A program made the position numbers and the translations under genes. Shown here in pieces: positions 45,186 through 53,573 of a stretch of DNA of 64,000 bases. Under the pieces are notes generated by a model that did no database searches, was not told the origin of the DNA, and was given only the letters and a program-made list of their open reading frames with translations. The stretch is from Paenibacillus sp. FSL M7-0420 (lineage in GTDB: Bacteria; Bacillota; Bacilli; Paenibacillales; Paenibacillaceae), in contig NZ_JBBOCJ010000001.1 in NCBI RefSeq assembly GCF_038002345.1, forward strand, positions 3,720,001 to 3,784,000, read 5' to 3'. How positions within the stretch are numbered: the stretch's first letter is position 1; every line of letters starts with the position of its first letter.

Positions 45186-46010
45186 CTACCCCTTAACCGC
45201 TCCGGCCACCATCCCTTTGGTAATCTGATTCGACAGGAAGAAGTAGATCAGAATGACCGGCAGCGCGCCCATCACCAGGAAGGCCCCGATATTCCCGTAG
45301 TTGACCGAATACTGGCTCACGAAGGTATAGACCCCGAATGGAAGGGTTTTGAGCTTCTCTGACGAGATGAACGTGGCGGCCAGGATGTACTCGTTCCAGA
45401 TGTTGATGAAGGTTAAAATACATACGGTCATGACAGGCGGAATCGACACCGGCAGGATAATGCTGCGGAAGATCCGGTACACGCTCGCCCCGTCGATGAA
45501 TGCCGATTCTTCGATCTCATGTGGAATGGCTCTCATGAAGCCGCTCAATATGAACACAGCGATGGGCGTCGAGAACGCGATGTACGGCAGAATCAGCGAC
45601 CAGTGGGTGTTGAGAATATGCATATTTTTGAAAATAATCATCAGCGGCAGCAGTGTGGCCTGCATCGGAATCATCATCCCCATCAGGAAAATGGTCATCA
45701 CGGCATTGCCGTATTTCCACCGGAACCGGGAGATCGCATAGGCCGCCATCGAAGCCAGCAGAATGACACAAATCATCGTAAGCGCGGTAACGAACACGCT
45801 GTTCGACAGGTACTTCAGATAACTGCCCGAGGTGTAAGCCTCGTAGTAGTTGTGCCACTGCAATTTTCGCGGTAAAGAAAAGAAGCTCCCGTCCAGAATC
45901 TCCTCATTGGTCTTCAAGGAATATAACAGGAGCCACAGCAGCGGGTAGAGCTGGGTAATGACAGGAATGGCAAAAAGAAGATACACGATTCCTTTTTTAA
46001 GCATACGCAT
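45186..46010 (-). CDS. Sugar ABC permease, MalG type (locus A)
   Basis: A 274-residue inner-membrane permease with six helices. The ABC coupling motif EESAFIDGASVYRIFRSIILP (read as the EAA loop, core IDGASVYRIF) is typical of carbohydrate-uptake CUT1 transporters. Preceded by the MalF-type gene (gap 18 bases) and followed after 91 bases by the kinase. No ATPase gene is in the locus, so a shared MsmX-type ATPase probably energises it. Confidence 0.9.
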   Translation of the reverse strand: MRMLKKGIVYLLFAIPVITQLYPLLWLLLYSLKTNEEILDGSFFSLPRKLQWHNYYEAYTSGSYLKYLSNSVFVTALTMICVILLASMAAYAISRFRWKYGNAVMTIFLMGMMIPMQATLLPLMIIFKNMHILNTHWSLILPYIAFSTPIAVFILSGFMRAIPHEIEESAFIDGASVYRIFRSIILPVSIPPVMTVCILTFINIWNEYILAATFISSEKLKTLPFGVYTFVSQYSVNYGNIGAFLVMGALPVILIYFFLSNQITKGMVAGAVKG

Positions 46011-46028
46011 GGTCCGCGCACTCCTTTC

Positions 46029-46919
46029 CTATTCGAATTTTCGCTCAAGCCTGTTGAAGATCATGTTGATGATGCCGGTAAAAATGAGACAGACCACCAC
46101 GAGGAAGGTCGCAATCGCGCTGCCGTAGCCATATTTGAAGGACAAGAAGGAGCTGTTATACATATGGGTGGAGATGACATCCGTGGCATGCGCCGGACCG
46201 CCGCCAGTCATGACCATGACCAGATCGAAGGCTTGCAGGGACCCGATGAACGCCAGAATAATCGATATTTTGAAAATCGGAATGATCAGCGGAAGCGTAA
46301 TGTAACGATCCGCCTTGAAGCCGTCAGCCCCGTCAATTCTGGCCGCTTCGTACAGCTCGTCGGGAATGTTCTGCACCCCGGTATATTGGATCAGCAGATG
46401 GTAGCCGAAATACTGCCACAGGGACACCAGATACAGAGAATACATGGCGATATTAGGCTCGGTCAGCCAGTTATGCGTCCAGCTCTCCAGCCCCAGGGAC
46501 ACCAGCACACCGTTCAGCATGCCCCCCATCGAAGTAGGGTTATAGATGGTCTTCCAGAGTTGTCCAATAATAACGACTGATAAGATGACCGGCGTGAAGT
46601 AGATCGACACCAGTGTGTTGGCTCTGCGCAGATAACGGTTCAGCAGGATCGCCATCCCCAGACAGAGCGGGATTTCCAGCATGGAAGCCACGGCGTACAG
46701 CAGCGTTCTCCGCACAGAGGGCCAGAACACCGGGTCATTCCAGAACATATTCTTGAAGTTGCCGAAGCCGACGAACTGAGAGGTCGTTAGACCGTCCCAC
46801 TTCAATAAGCCGGTATATAATGAGACCAGTATGGGAACGAATACCAGGCACACATAGAGCAGCAGACATGGCAGTATGAAGACGGCGATTGTGCGTGCCG
46901 GCACCTTAAGGACTTTCAT
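46029..46919 (-). CDS. Sugar ABC permease, MalF type (locus A)
   Basis: A 296-residue permease with six membrane helices and the coupling loop ELYEAARIDGADGFKADRY (19 residues), characteristic of CUT1 MalF-like subunits. It heterodimerises with the MalG-type partner encoded just downstream. A hairpin lies between it and the binding-protein gene. Confidence 0.9.
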   Translation of the reverse strand: MKVLKVPARTIAVFILPCLLLYVCLVFVPILVSLYTGLLKWDGLTTSQFVGFGNFKNMFWNDPVFWPSVRRTLLYAVASMLEIPLCLGMAILLNRYLRRANTLVSIYFTPVILSVVIIGQLWKTIYNPTSMGGMLNGVLVSLGLESWTHNWLTEPNIAMYSLYLVSLWQYFGYHLLIQYTGVQNIPDELYEAARIDGADGFKADRYITLPLIIPIFKISIILAFIGSLQAFDLVMVMTGGGPAHATDVISTHMYNSSFLSFKYGYGSAIATFLVVVCLIFTGIINMIFNRLERKFE

Positions 46920-47015
46920 CTTTCCCGCCTCCTAATCAAGCAGATTCTTCTTTATCTACTGATTTATATCATTAATGATTAATGCTATTAACTTTAAAAA
47001 GTGCATGATAAACCC

Positions 47016-47050
47016 GATGCGAAGCAGCCTGGATCAGCTGGCTTCGCATC
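47016..47050 (-). terminator. Intercistronic hairpin between binding-protein and permease genes
   Basis: GATGCGAAGC (47016-47025) pairs perfectly with GCTTCGCATC (47041-47050), followed on the minus strand by GGGTTTATC. Such hairpins protect or partly terminate the upstream mRNA, so the binding protein is made in excess over the permeases. Confidence 0.65.
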
Positions 47051-47114
47051 GAGCAGAACGGCTATACGATTGCATGGAATGCGTTAGATTGGGCGAACCG
47101 CTAAGGACTTAAGC

Positions 47115-48491
47115 TTATTTATTGGCTTCAAATGCGGCCTGATGCTCTTTGGCTACCGCCTTGGAATCCATCTTCTGGACGAACAGGTTCTGGATGCTGC
47201 TGAGGTGGACCTGTGCGGTTGCAGGGTTCATGGTGTTATCGAACGCCAGGTCGCCGCCCTTCACTTGGTTGAACAGTCCGGCAATGTTCACTGCCAGATC
47301 GGAATAACCGGCAGCCTTGAGGTCGCCGTCCACCTTTTGGCCGATCCCTACAGCGTTCTTCAGCTCAAATTGCTTCTTGGGATACTGGGTGCCGAAGTAG
47401 TTGAGGAAGTCCTTGGTTTCCTGCAGATGCTCGCTGTTCGCCGACACCGCGAAGGCACTGCCGGGGGCCAGCATGAATTCGTTAGGGTCGCCTTTGCCGT
47501 TCACCGTCGGGAACTGGAAGGCTCCCACTTTACCGGCTACCGGAGAAGCATCAATGGCGCCGGTCTCCCAGGAACCGATGGACCACATGGCAGCTTTGCC
47601 TGTTTTGAAAATATTCCCGCCCGCATTGGCATCAATAGAGGTTGCGCCGTCAGGGAAAGCGCCCGCTTGAACCAGAGCCTGGAAGGCGTCAACTGCTTCG
47701 ATGAACGCAGGATCTTCAAAGGTCTTTTTGCCGTCCAGCACATCTTGCAGGAAGCCGGGGCCGCCGTTAGTGCGCAGCAGAATGTTCATGAACAGGAACG
47801 ATCCGGTCCAGGAATCCTTTTCGCCGATTGCCAGCGGGGTGATGCCCTTGTCCTTCAGGATCTTCACATCCTTCAGCATCTCCTCGAAGGTAGTCGGAGG
47901 AGCAGCAATGCCGGCCTGGGCGAACAGGTCTTTATTGTAATAGACGACTTCAATGTTGTTGCCGTCGGGGATGGCATACACGTTATTGTCGAAGCTGTAG
48001 TAGTCGAGGAGGCCCTTCTGGTACGTGTCCTTCAGGCCATTCTGATCAAGCATATCGTTCAGCGGAGCGAACAACCCTGCATCGACGAACGGTTTCATTT
48101 GTGCTGCCGGGTTCACGATGGTGATGTCCGGCACTTCTTTGGAGGCCGCCTGTGTCTTCAGCTTCACCTTCTGCTGGTCCGTGTTCAGCGTGTCCAGTTC
48201 AATTTTCACATTGGGATGCTCTTTCATGTACGCGTCGGTCAGTTCACGGATCATTTTGTAATTGGGCGTTGCGGGATCGGGGTAGATGTTCTGGAAGGTA
48301 AGCGTTACCTTTTTATCGCTCGGTGCGTCTGTTGCAGCGGCATTTCCGCTGCCTGTGGCGGCGTTCGGTGCGGCGGTGTCCTTAGCCTTGGAATTGGCGT
48401 TGTTGTTCGAGTTCCCGCATGCGGCAAGGCTTACTGCCATTAGCGCGGCGAACGCGACGGTGGCGGTTTGCTTCATTTTTCTGTTGACCAT
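47115..48491 (-). CDS. Extracellular solute-binding lipoprotein, family 1 (locus A)
   Basis: A 458-residue lipoprotein: signal with lipobox SLAACGNSN (Cys25), a Ser/Ala/Thr/Asn linker, then a bilobal family-1 binding fold (VTLTFQNIYPDPATPNYK, IVNPAAQMKPFVDAGLF). It captures an oligosaccharide and delivers it to the two permeases downstream. GAGGGGG precedes the start by about 9 bases. The ligand cannot be read. Confidence 0.9.
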   Translation of the reverse strand: MVNRKMKQTATVAFAALMAVSLAACGNSNNNANSKAKDTAAPNAATGSGNAAATDAPSDKKVTLTFQNIYPDPATPNYKMIRELTDAYMKEHPNVKIELDTLNTDQQKVKLKTQAASKEVPDITIVNPAAQMKPFVDAGLFAPLNDMLDQNGLKDTYQKGLLDYYSFDNNVYAIPDGNNIEVVYYNKDLFAQAGIAAPPTTFEEMLKDVKILKDKGITPLAIGEKDSWTGSFLFMNILLRTNGGPGFLQDVLDGKKTFEDPAFIEAVDAFQALVQAGAFPDGATSIDANAGGNIFKTGKAAMWSIGSWETGAIDASPVAGKVGAFQFPTVNGKGDPNEFMLAPGSAFAVSANSEHLQETKDFLNYFGTQYPKKQFELKNAVGIGQKVDGDLKAAGYSDLAVNIAGLFNQVKGGDLAFDNTMNPATAQVHLSSIQNLFVQKMDSKAVAKEHQAAFEANK

Positions 48492-48584
48492 TCATTAATG
48501 CCCCCTCTGTCGTGATAAGCTAATTATCATCGCGTAGAGCGCTTCCGGGCAAGGTGGGAACTGCAGAAATGAGGTTTGTTTTTT

Positions 48585-49046
48585 CTAGGGTATGCTTGGG
48601 CGGGCTTCATTCGTCAGCTCTTTATCTAACATCTGCTCATCGTCTTTCACATAGCCACAATCTTCGTAGGTCCGAATAGCCGCAGTGTTCCTTCTACCCG
48701 TCAATACCTTGACCCGTCTCACTCCGCGCAGCCTAAGCTCATCTTCCAGACAAGTAATGATAGCTCTGGCAGCTCCCTTTCTTCGGGCGGTATCTTGCAC
48801 ATAGAGTTCTGTAATTTCTCCATAGGGCTCCTCATAGCAAAAGGAATACAGGCTTTGAGCGCAGCCAAAACCCACGATGCTACCGTTCAACTCGGCTACG
48901 GCGATACATTCGTTACGGTTCGTATGTAGATGTTCAATAATTTGGGCCGGGGGTCTGTGGACGCCGCGGTTGAACTCTTGATTGAGTCCCGACAGTGCCT
49001 CAGCATCTGCTATGGACGCTAGCCTAACAGTTATAAGTGAATTCAC
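48585..49046 (-). CDS. GNAT-family N-acetyltransferase
   Basis: A 153-residue single-domain GNAT: the acetyl-CoA-binding loop ELYVQDTARRKGAARAI and the C-terminal RNTAAIRTYEDCGYV are typical. GAGGTGA precedes the ATG. Monocistronic by position. The substrate is unknown. Confidence 0.85.
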   Translation of the reverse strand: MNSLITVRLASIADAEALSGLNQEFNRGVHRPPAQIIEHLHTNRNECIAVAELNGSIVGFGCAQSLYSFCYEEPYGEITELYVQDTARRKGAARAIITCLEDELRLRGVRRVKVLTGRRNTAAIRTYEDCGYVKDDEQMLDKELTNEARPSIP

Positions 49047-49102
49047 ATGGAGTCACCTCGTCTATTTATATTTTTATAAAAAGCACTAAGGAATTGAACT
49101 CT

Positions 49103-49261
49103 AAGCTTGGTCGTCACTGCGGTGAACATTTGGACTTCCGGCCGCTGCCCATCCCCAGATTTCTTCATCTAATCCGCTGTTCGGAGTTGAAATCCGGTGA
49201 CAGCTTATGCTTACGAGGTAGCTACCGCTCCTACAGTTCCAAATTTCCCCTCCGCTGCTTC
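49103..49261 (-). repeat. Dispersed intergenic repeat, copy 2
   Basis: A 159-bp element inverted relative to the copy at 30049-30193. The two ends match with a few changes, including the GGAGGGGAAATTTGGAACTG end and the CAGCGGCCGGA...GTTCACCGCA...GACGACCA end. The centre is different in sequence. It starts directly at the stop codon of the 49260-49889 gene. Confidence 0.8.
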
Positions 49262-49889
49262 ATAATAACGCTAATTCTTGAAGAACTTCCTTTACATCAC
49301 AGCTTGAATTCAAGTTATGAATCATCTCTTCCGTAATGGGGAGATCCTCGTAGATTTTTGCAACAACCTCTAAGGATAGGGATAATTCAAAGTAACCTGT
49401 TGCAAATTCCACAAAATCCTCTGGTGTATGGAATATACAGCCCAATAAAAAATCAGAACCATCGCTTGTACCTTCTGGAATCTCAACGTTTCCTTTGTGC
49501 CAGCTAGTGTCACTGTTTTTACGCCAAATACAAAAAGTCACATCTTCTTTTTCAATTGCATCATCTTCAAGTAATGATAATAATTCCTTTGGGACGTCAT
49601 CATAAATCCCTTGCCATACTTTATGTTCATCTTGCGCATATGGGCTTAATTCAGATTCGTGATCGAAGCCTTTTATTATGGAGCCTTCATTGGAAAACAA
49701 AATAAATAAATGATCCCCTGCTCCATTATCTATTTTCGCCATAGAAACACCCTCATTCCAATCTTGAACATAGCTATGGTAACGAAGCCATTCCTCCTGA
49801 CAAAGAATAATATTCAGTGATGCTTGGATTTTCATTAGCTTTTGTAACATTGTTGGATCTGGTAAACGCTCTAACGCTTTTGCTTCCAT
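49260..49889 (-). CDS. Acidic hypothetical protein, possible immunity-type protein
   Basis: A 209-residue acidic cytosolic protein that I do not recognise with confidence. Features are GAGDHLFILFSNEGSIIKGF, DHESELSPY, VTFCIWRKNSDTSW and a C-terminal IYEDLPITEEMI. Similar-looking proteins occur near toxin-immunity loci of Bacillota, but no toxin gene is adjacent. The second ATG (49889) is preferred because GGTG lies 8 bases upstream; the 49907 ATG has none. AT-richer than its neighbours. Confidence 0.6.
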   Translation of the reverse strand: MEAKALERLPDPTMLQKLMKIQASLNIILCQEEWLRYHSYVQDWNEGVSMAKIDNGAGDHLFILFSNEGSIIKGFDHESELSPYAQDEHKVWQGIYDDVPKELLSLLEDDAIEKEDVTFCIWRKNSDTSWHKGNVEIPEGTSDGSDFLLGCIFHTPEDFVEFATGYFELSLSLEVVAKIYEDLPITEEMIHNLNSSCDVKEVLQELALL

Positions 49890-49957
49890 AGAATCCTCAC
49901 CCACCATATAATATTTTTCTAATTATACCGTAGTTCTTTGTATAATTTTCGTGGTTA

Positions 49958-50000
49958 AACAAGAAGCAGCTGATCACGATAGGATCAACTGCTTCTTGTT
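49958..50000. terminator. Bidirectional terminator after the helicase operon
   Basis: AACAAGAAGCAG..TGATC pairs with GATCA..CTGCTTCTTGTT (one mismatch), loop of about seven bases. It lies 46 bases downstream of the helicase stop codon on the minus strand, and beyond the start of the gene on the other side. Confidence 0.65.
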
Positions 50001-50045
50001 GAATAAGCGAGATACATCTCCGCATATTGGCTATCGCTATATTAA

Positions 50046-52247
50046 TTATGCCGGAGGCTGCTTCCACTGTTTGATCACGCTGATCAGTCCAGGGACATCA
50101 AGGCCGTCGAGCGAAAAGGCTTTGCGCAGCAGGTCATGGGGGATGAACTCATCGTATTTGCCGAGGTAAGGGGCTTCATCCGGCTTCAGGAGCGTGAGTG
50201 CATCGGTAGCGGCAGCGGTCTCGGCGATGATCTCATCCTCCAGCTTCTCTGCATCCACTTTACCGGCGACTACCATGTAATACGGTTCCATCGGCACGAC
50301 CGAGCGTAAGCCAAGCGGCTCCTTCAGATTGTTCTTGAGCAGGCGCTCCAGCGTACGGAACTGGCGGCTGCCTGCCCACGGAAGGATGAACATGGAGTCT
50401 CCCCCGGCTGGCAGAACCGAACGTGTCAGCAGTCCGCTCTCCTTGGCGAGCCTGCGGGCCCGCTCCAGTCTGGCGGCTGCGCTTGGTGCAAGGTAAGGGT
50501 ACAAGGCCGTAGATCCTAGTACCTCGCGAATCTTCGTCATAATTCGGGTATGGACATCTCCGCCTGCGCCGAGCCATAAGGTATCCACTTTACCGCGTGA
50601 GCCTTTGACATAGACGGCCTTATGGCGGTTGTCCACCTCTTCGACCTTCCATAGCTTGCCTGCCAGTGTGAAGCAGTAGCCCGGAGGCGGAACGGTGGTA
50701 ATGGACCCGATCTCCTCGGTTCCGTTATAGACGACATGCTCTTCGTCGTCCTTAAATACCGCATAGAAGCGGAAGTTGTTGACGATCTTCTCGCCAGCCA
50801 TTCCAATTAGCAGGCTACCCTCATCCATCTTCTCGATTTGGCCCATACCCAGCATGTATTCCATGAAGTCATCATAATCCGCAGGATCGATGCTGCGGAA
50901 GGACGGCAGGCTCAGCACAGCCTCCTTCAGCTCCTCCGGCTCTGCTTCCCCCATACTCTTCAGAATGCTCATCGTCTGATGATACAGGAGACCGACCGGC
51001 AGCTGGCGCACGGCCAGCGGCTCTACCCACTTCTCGCGTACGTACAGCTCGATGACGGCAATGGCCCGCAGCAGCGTCCACGGCATGCGCGCCGGGAGCT
51101 GCGCCTCCTCGTCCTCCTCCTCGGGCGTGACGAAGATCATCTCGGAGGCGGCGTCCCCGCGCCTGCCCGAGCGGCCCAGCCGCTGCACGAAGCTCGCGCA
51201 GCTGTAAGGCGCGCCGAGCTGGAGCACCCGCTCCAGCTCGCCCAGATCTATCCCCAGCTCCAGCGTCAGCGTCGCTGCAGCCACAGCCGGCCCCGCGCCC
51301 TCACGGAGCGTGGCCTCGGTCTCCTCGCGCAGCATCGCGGAGATGCTTCCATGATGCACATGGAAGACATCCCGCTCGCCGCGCTTAGCGGCAATGCGCC
51401 GCATCTCCAGAATGGCCTCTTCGGCATCGGTGCGGCTATTCGTGAAGATGAGCGCCTTCTTCACATGCGTGTGATCATAGATGAAGCCATAGTAAGCCTG
51501 TCGCGCCCGCTCCAGGTGTTCGGCCTCCTCCTCGTTCCGCGCATCCGGGAACGAGAAATGCTCCACGCTCAGCCGCAGCTTACGCCCGCCCTGGGGTGCG
51601 CTGACCTCCACGCTCTCACGCGTGCCCGCCGCCAGCCACTCCGTGACGGAGGCGTAGTCACTTAAGGTCGCAGACAGGCCGACCCGCCGCGGATGACAGC
51701 CCGCCATCCGCGAGATCCGCGCCAGCTGGCTCAGCACCTGAATGCCGCGGTCCGCGCCCATGAAGGCATGAACTTCATCGATAACGATGAAGCGCAGATC
51801 ATGGAACAGGGCCGGGATCGCATTCGGGCGATTCATCAGCAGGCCCTCCAGCGATTCAGGGGTGATCTGCAGCACCCCTGAAGGGTTCTGCATCAGCTTG
51901 GTCTTGTCCGCCTGCGGCACATCGCCATGCCAGTGCCAGACCGGAATATTCCCTTCACGCAGCAGATCATTCAGCCGCGTGAACTGGTCGTTAATCAGCG
52001 CCTTCAGCGGCGCGATATATAGAATACCTACCGATGCAGACGGACGCTGGTGCAGCTCCGTAAGCGCCGGGAACAAAGCTGCTTCGGTCTTGCCTGAGGC
52101 CGTTCCTGAAGCGATCAGCAGATGATGCGGCGTGTCAAACAGCACACGGCAGGCATCGACCTGCGCCTCGCGCAGCGTATCCCAGCGGTTCTTGTAGATG
52201 AATTCCTTGATGAACGGGGCCAGCCGGTAGAACGGATTATCACTCAT
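50046..52247 (-). CDS. Lhr-like superfamily II DEAD/DEAH helicase
   Basis: A 733-residue superfamily II helicase: Walker A SGTASGKTEAALFP, DEVH box (VIDEVHAFMG), motif III LSATLSD, and the helicase C domain with IFTNSRTDAEE and QRLGRSGRRGD. A C-terminal Lhr-like region of ~300 residues follows. It overlaps the ATPase gene by ATGA, so the pair is translationally coupled. In type 2 BREX, a BrxD ATPase and an Lhr-like helicase (BrxHI) occur together; here the partner is a TerB-type protein and no methylase or PglZ is present. Confidence 0.85.
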   Translation of the reverse strand: MSDNPFYRLAPFIKEFIYKNRWDTLREAQVDACRVLFDTPHHLLIASGTASGKTEAALFPALTELHQRPSASVGILYIAPLKALINDQFTRLNDLLREGNIPVWHWHGDVPQADKTKLMQNPSGVLQITPESLEGLLMNRPNAIPALFHDLRFIVIDEVHAFMGADRGIQVLSQLARISRMAGCHPRRVGLSATLSDYASVTEWLAAGTRESVEVSAPQGGRKLRLSVEHFSFPDARNEEEAEHLERARQAYYGFIYDHTHVKKALIFTNSRTDAEEAILEMRRIAAKRGERDVFHVHHGSISAMLREETEATLREGAGPAVAAATLTLELGIDLGELERVLQLGAPYSCASFVQRLGRSGRRGDAASEMIFVTPEEEDEEAQLPARMPWTLLRAIAVIELYVREKWVEPLAVRQLPVGLLYHQTMSILKSMGEAEPEELKEAVLSLPSFRSIDPADYDDFMEYMLGMGQIEKMDEGSLLIGMAGEKIVNNFRFYAVFKDDEEHVVYNGTEEIGSITTVPPPGYCFTLAGKLWKVEEVDNRHKAVYVKGSRGKVDTLWLGAGGDVHTRIMTKIREVLGSTALYPYLAPSAAARLERARRLAKESGLLTRSVLPAGGDSMFILPWAGSRQFRTLERLLKNNLKEPLGLRSVVPMEPYYMVVAGKVDAEKLEDEIIAETAAATDALTLLKPDEAPYLGKYDEFIPHDLLRKAFSLDGLDVPGLISVIKQWKQPPA

Positions 52248-53563
52248 AGGTCGAACTCCGCCAGGAAGCCGTCCAGCTCATTCTGCTCCGTCTCGGCAGG
52301 TCGCGAAGTCCGCTCCCCGACCAGCTTCTCGAATGAAAGCTCCGGATGCTGGTGCAGGGTATGCAGCAGATCCATGAAGTCCCGCACCACCTCGCGTGCG
52401 GTGAGCAGTTCATCAGCTCCCAGCCGGTTGACCGCCTCCTCCATGAAATGCACCAGCTGCTCCTGTGTCAGTCTTGCTTCATATCCGTAGTGCAGCGAGT
52501 GGATATCCCGCAGCTTCTGGAGCAGAATCAGAATCTCTTCGTGGGAGAGCATGTCCAGCGCGATAATCGGCCCTGTGAAGTTGTTCAGTCCGCTGCCTGC
52601 ATACCGTCCGGCCACCAGCCGGGAGCGCAGGGCCTCATAGCTGAACAGACCGCGCCGGTGGTCCTCCACGAACTGCGGCGTACCGCCAACGAAGATGCCC
52701 AGCCGCTCTGCCTTCCCCTGCATCGTATCATTGAACATGGTCAGCAGCTTCTCGTAATTGCTCTGCCGCGAGATGCTGTTGGTAATCTTGTAGAGGTTCA
52801 CCCCTTCATCGATGAACAGCAGCAGGCCCTTATAGCCAATGGCTCCAGTGAATTCCGCCCATAGCTTCATGTAGTCATACCAGTTGTCATCGTCGATGAT
52901 GACACCAACGCCGAGCGCCTTCCGCGCTTCCGTGCGGGTCGGGAACTCTCCCCGCAGCCAGCGCAGGGCATCCTGCTTCAGCCCGTCATCGGCCAGCTTG
53001 TGCCCGTTCCAGTAGGAGGCAAGCACCTTGGCGAAGTCGAAGCCATGCACCAGCCCGCGCATCTCGGAAGCCACCGAATAGATGCGCTGCCCGACCTCAT
53101 CGCCAAGCTCCGGCGCATCAGGGCCATAGCCCTTATCCTGCATTACCGCCTGCTGCAGCGTCATGATCCACTTCTGCAGCATAATCTCCAGCGCCCCTCC
53201 ATCCGGGCGGGTCCGGGTCGAGAGATGGCTCATCAGCTCGCGGTAGGTGGCGAGCCCCTGTCCCTTCGTGCCGACCAGCCGCCGCTCCGGCGACAAATCG
53301 GCATCGGCAACCACGAAGTCGCGGTCCATCGCATAGTTGCGGATGATCTGGAGCAGGAAGCTTTTGCCGCTGCCGAACTTGCCTGTTATCAGCTTGAAGG
53401 CAGCTCCGCCATCGGCGATATTGTCCATATCGCGGAGAATTGCCTCCACCTCCGGCCGGCGGCCGACGGCGATATGTTCAAGACCGATCCGCGGTACAAC
53501 TCCCGCTGTCAGTGAGTTGACGAGCGCGGTGGTCATCCGCTTCGGTATTTTGAGTGGGTTCAT
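52244..53563 (-). CDS. BrxD-like (DUF2791) P-loop ATPase
   Basis: A 439-residue ATPase of the BrxD/DUF2791 type: Walker A GKFGSGKSFLL (~62-72), Walker B GLLLFIDEGVN, and a conserved arginine-rich C-terminal half (RSRLVAGRYAG). BrxD relatives are associated with BREX defence systems. It is the second gene of a three-gene operon; the gap to the TerB gene is 10 bases and it overlaps the helicase gene by 4. Cytosolic. Confidence 0.8.
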   Translation of the reverse strand: MNPLKIPKRMTTALVNSLTAGVVPRIGLEHIAVGRRPEVEAILRDMDNIADGGAAFKLITGKFGSGKSFLLQIIRNYAMDRDFVVADADLSPERRLVGTKGQGLATYRELMSHLSTRTRPDGGALEIMLQKWIMTLQQAVMQDKGYGPDAPELGDEVGQRIYSVASEMRGLVHGFDFAKVLASYWNGHKLADDGLKQDALRWLRGEFPTRTEARKALGVGVIIDDDNWYDYMKLWAEFTGAIGYKGLLLFIDEGVNLYKITNSISRQSNYEKLLTMFNDTMQGKAERLGIFVGGTPQFVEDHRRGLFSYEALRSRLVAGRYAGSGLNNFTGPIIALDMLSHEEILILLQKLRDIHSLHYGYEARLTQEQLVHFMEEAVNRLGADELLTAREVVRDFMDLLHTLHQHPELSFEKLVGERTSRPAETEQNELDGFLAEFDL

Positions 53564-53573
53564 TTTACGAATT

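Noticed and set aside
47142..48443. 433-codon plus-strand ORF opposite the locus A binding protein
   Set aside because: It is antisense to a well-supported lipoprotein gene, has no ribosome binding site, and its translation lacks recognisable domains; a codon-bias shadow.
48530..48552. cre-like site upstream of the locus A binding protein
   Set aside because: The GGAAGCGCTCTAC word mismatches two defined cre positions, so it is not called.
50838..51665. 275-codon plus-strand ORF inside the helicase gene
   Set aside because: Antisense to conserved helicase motifs, with an Arg/Leu-rich composition and no start signals.
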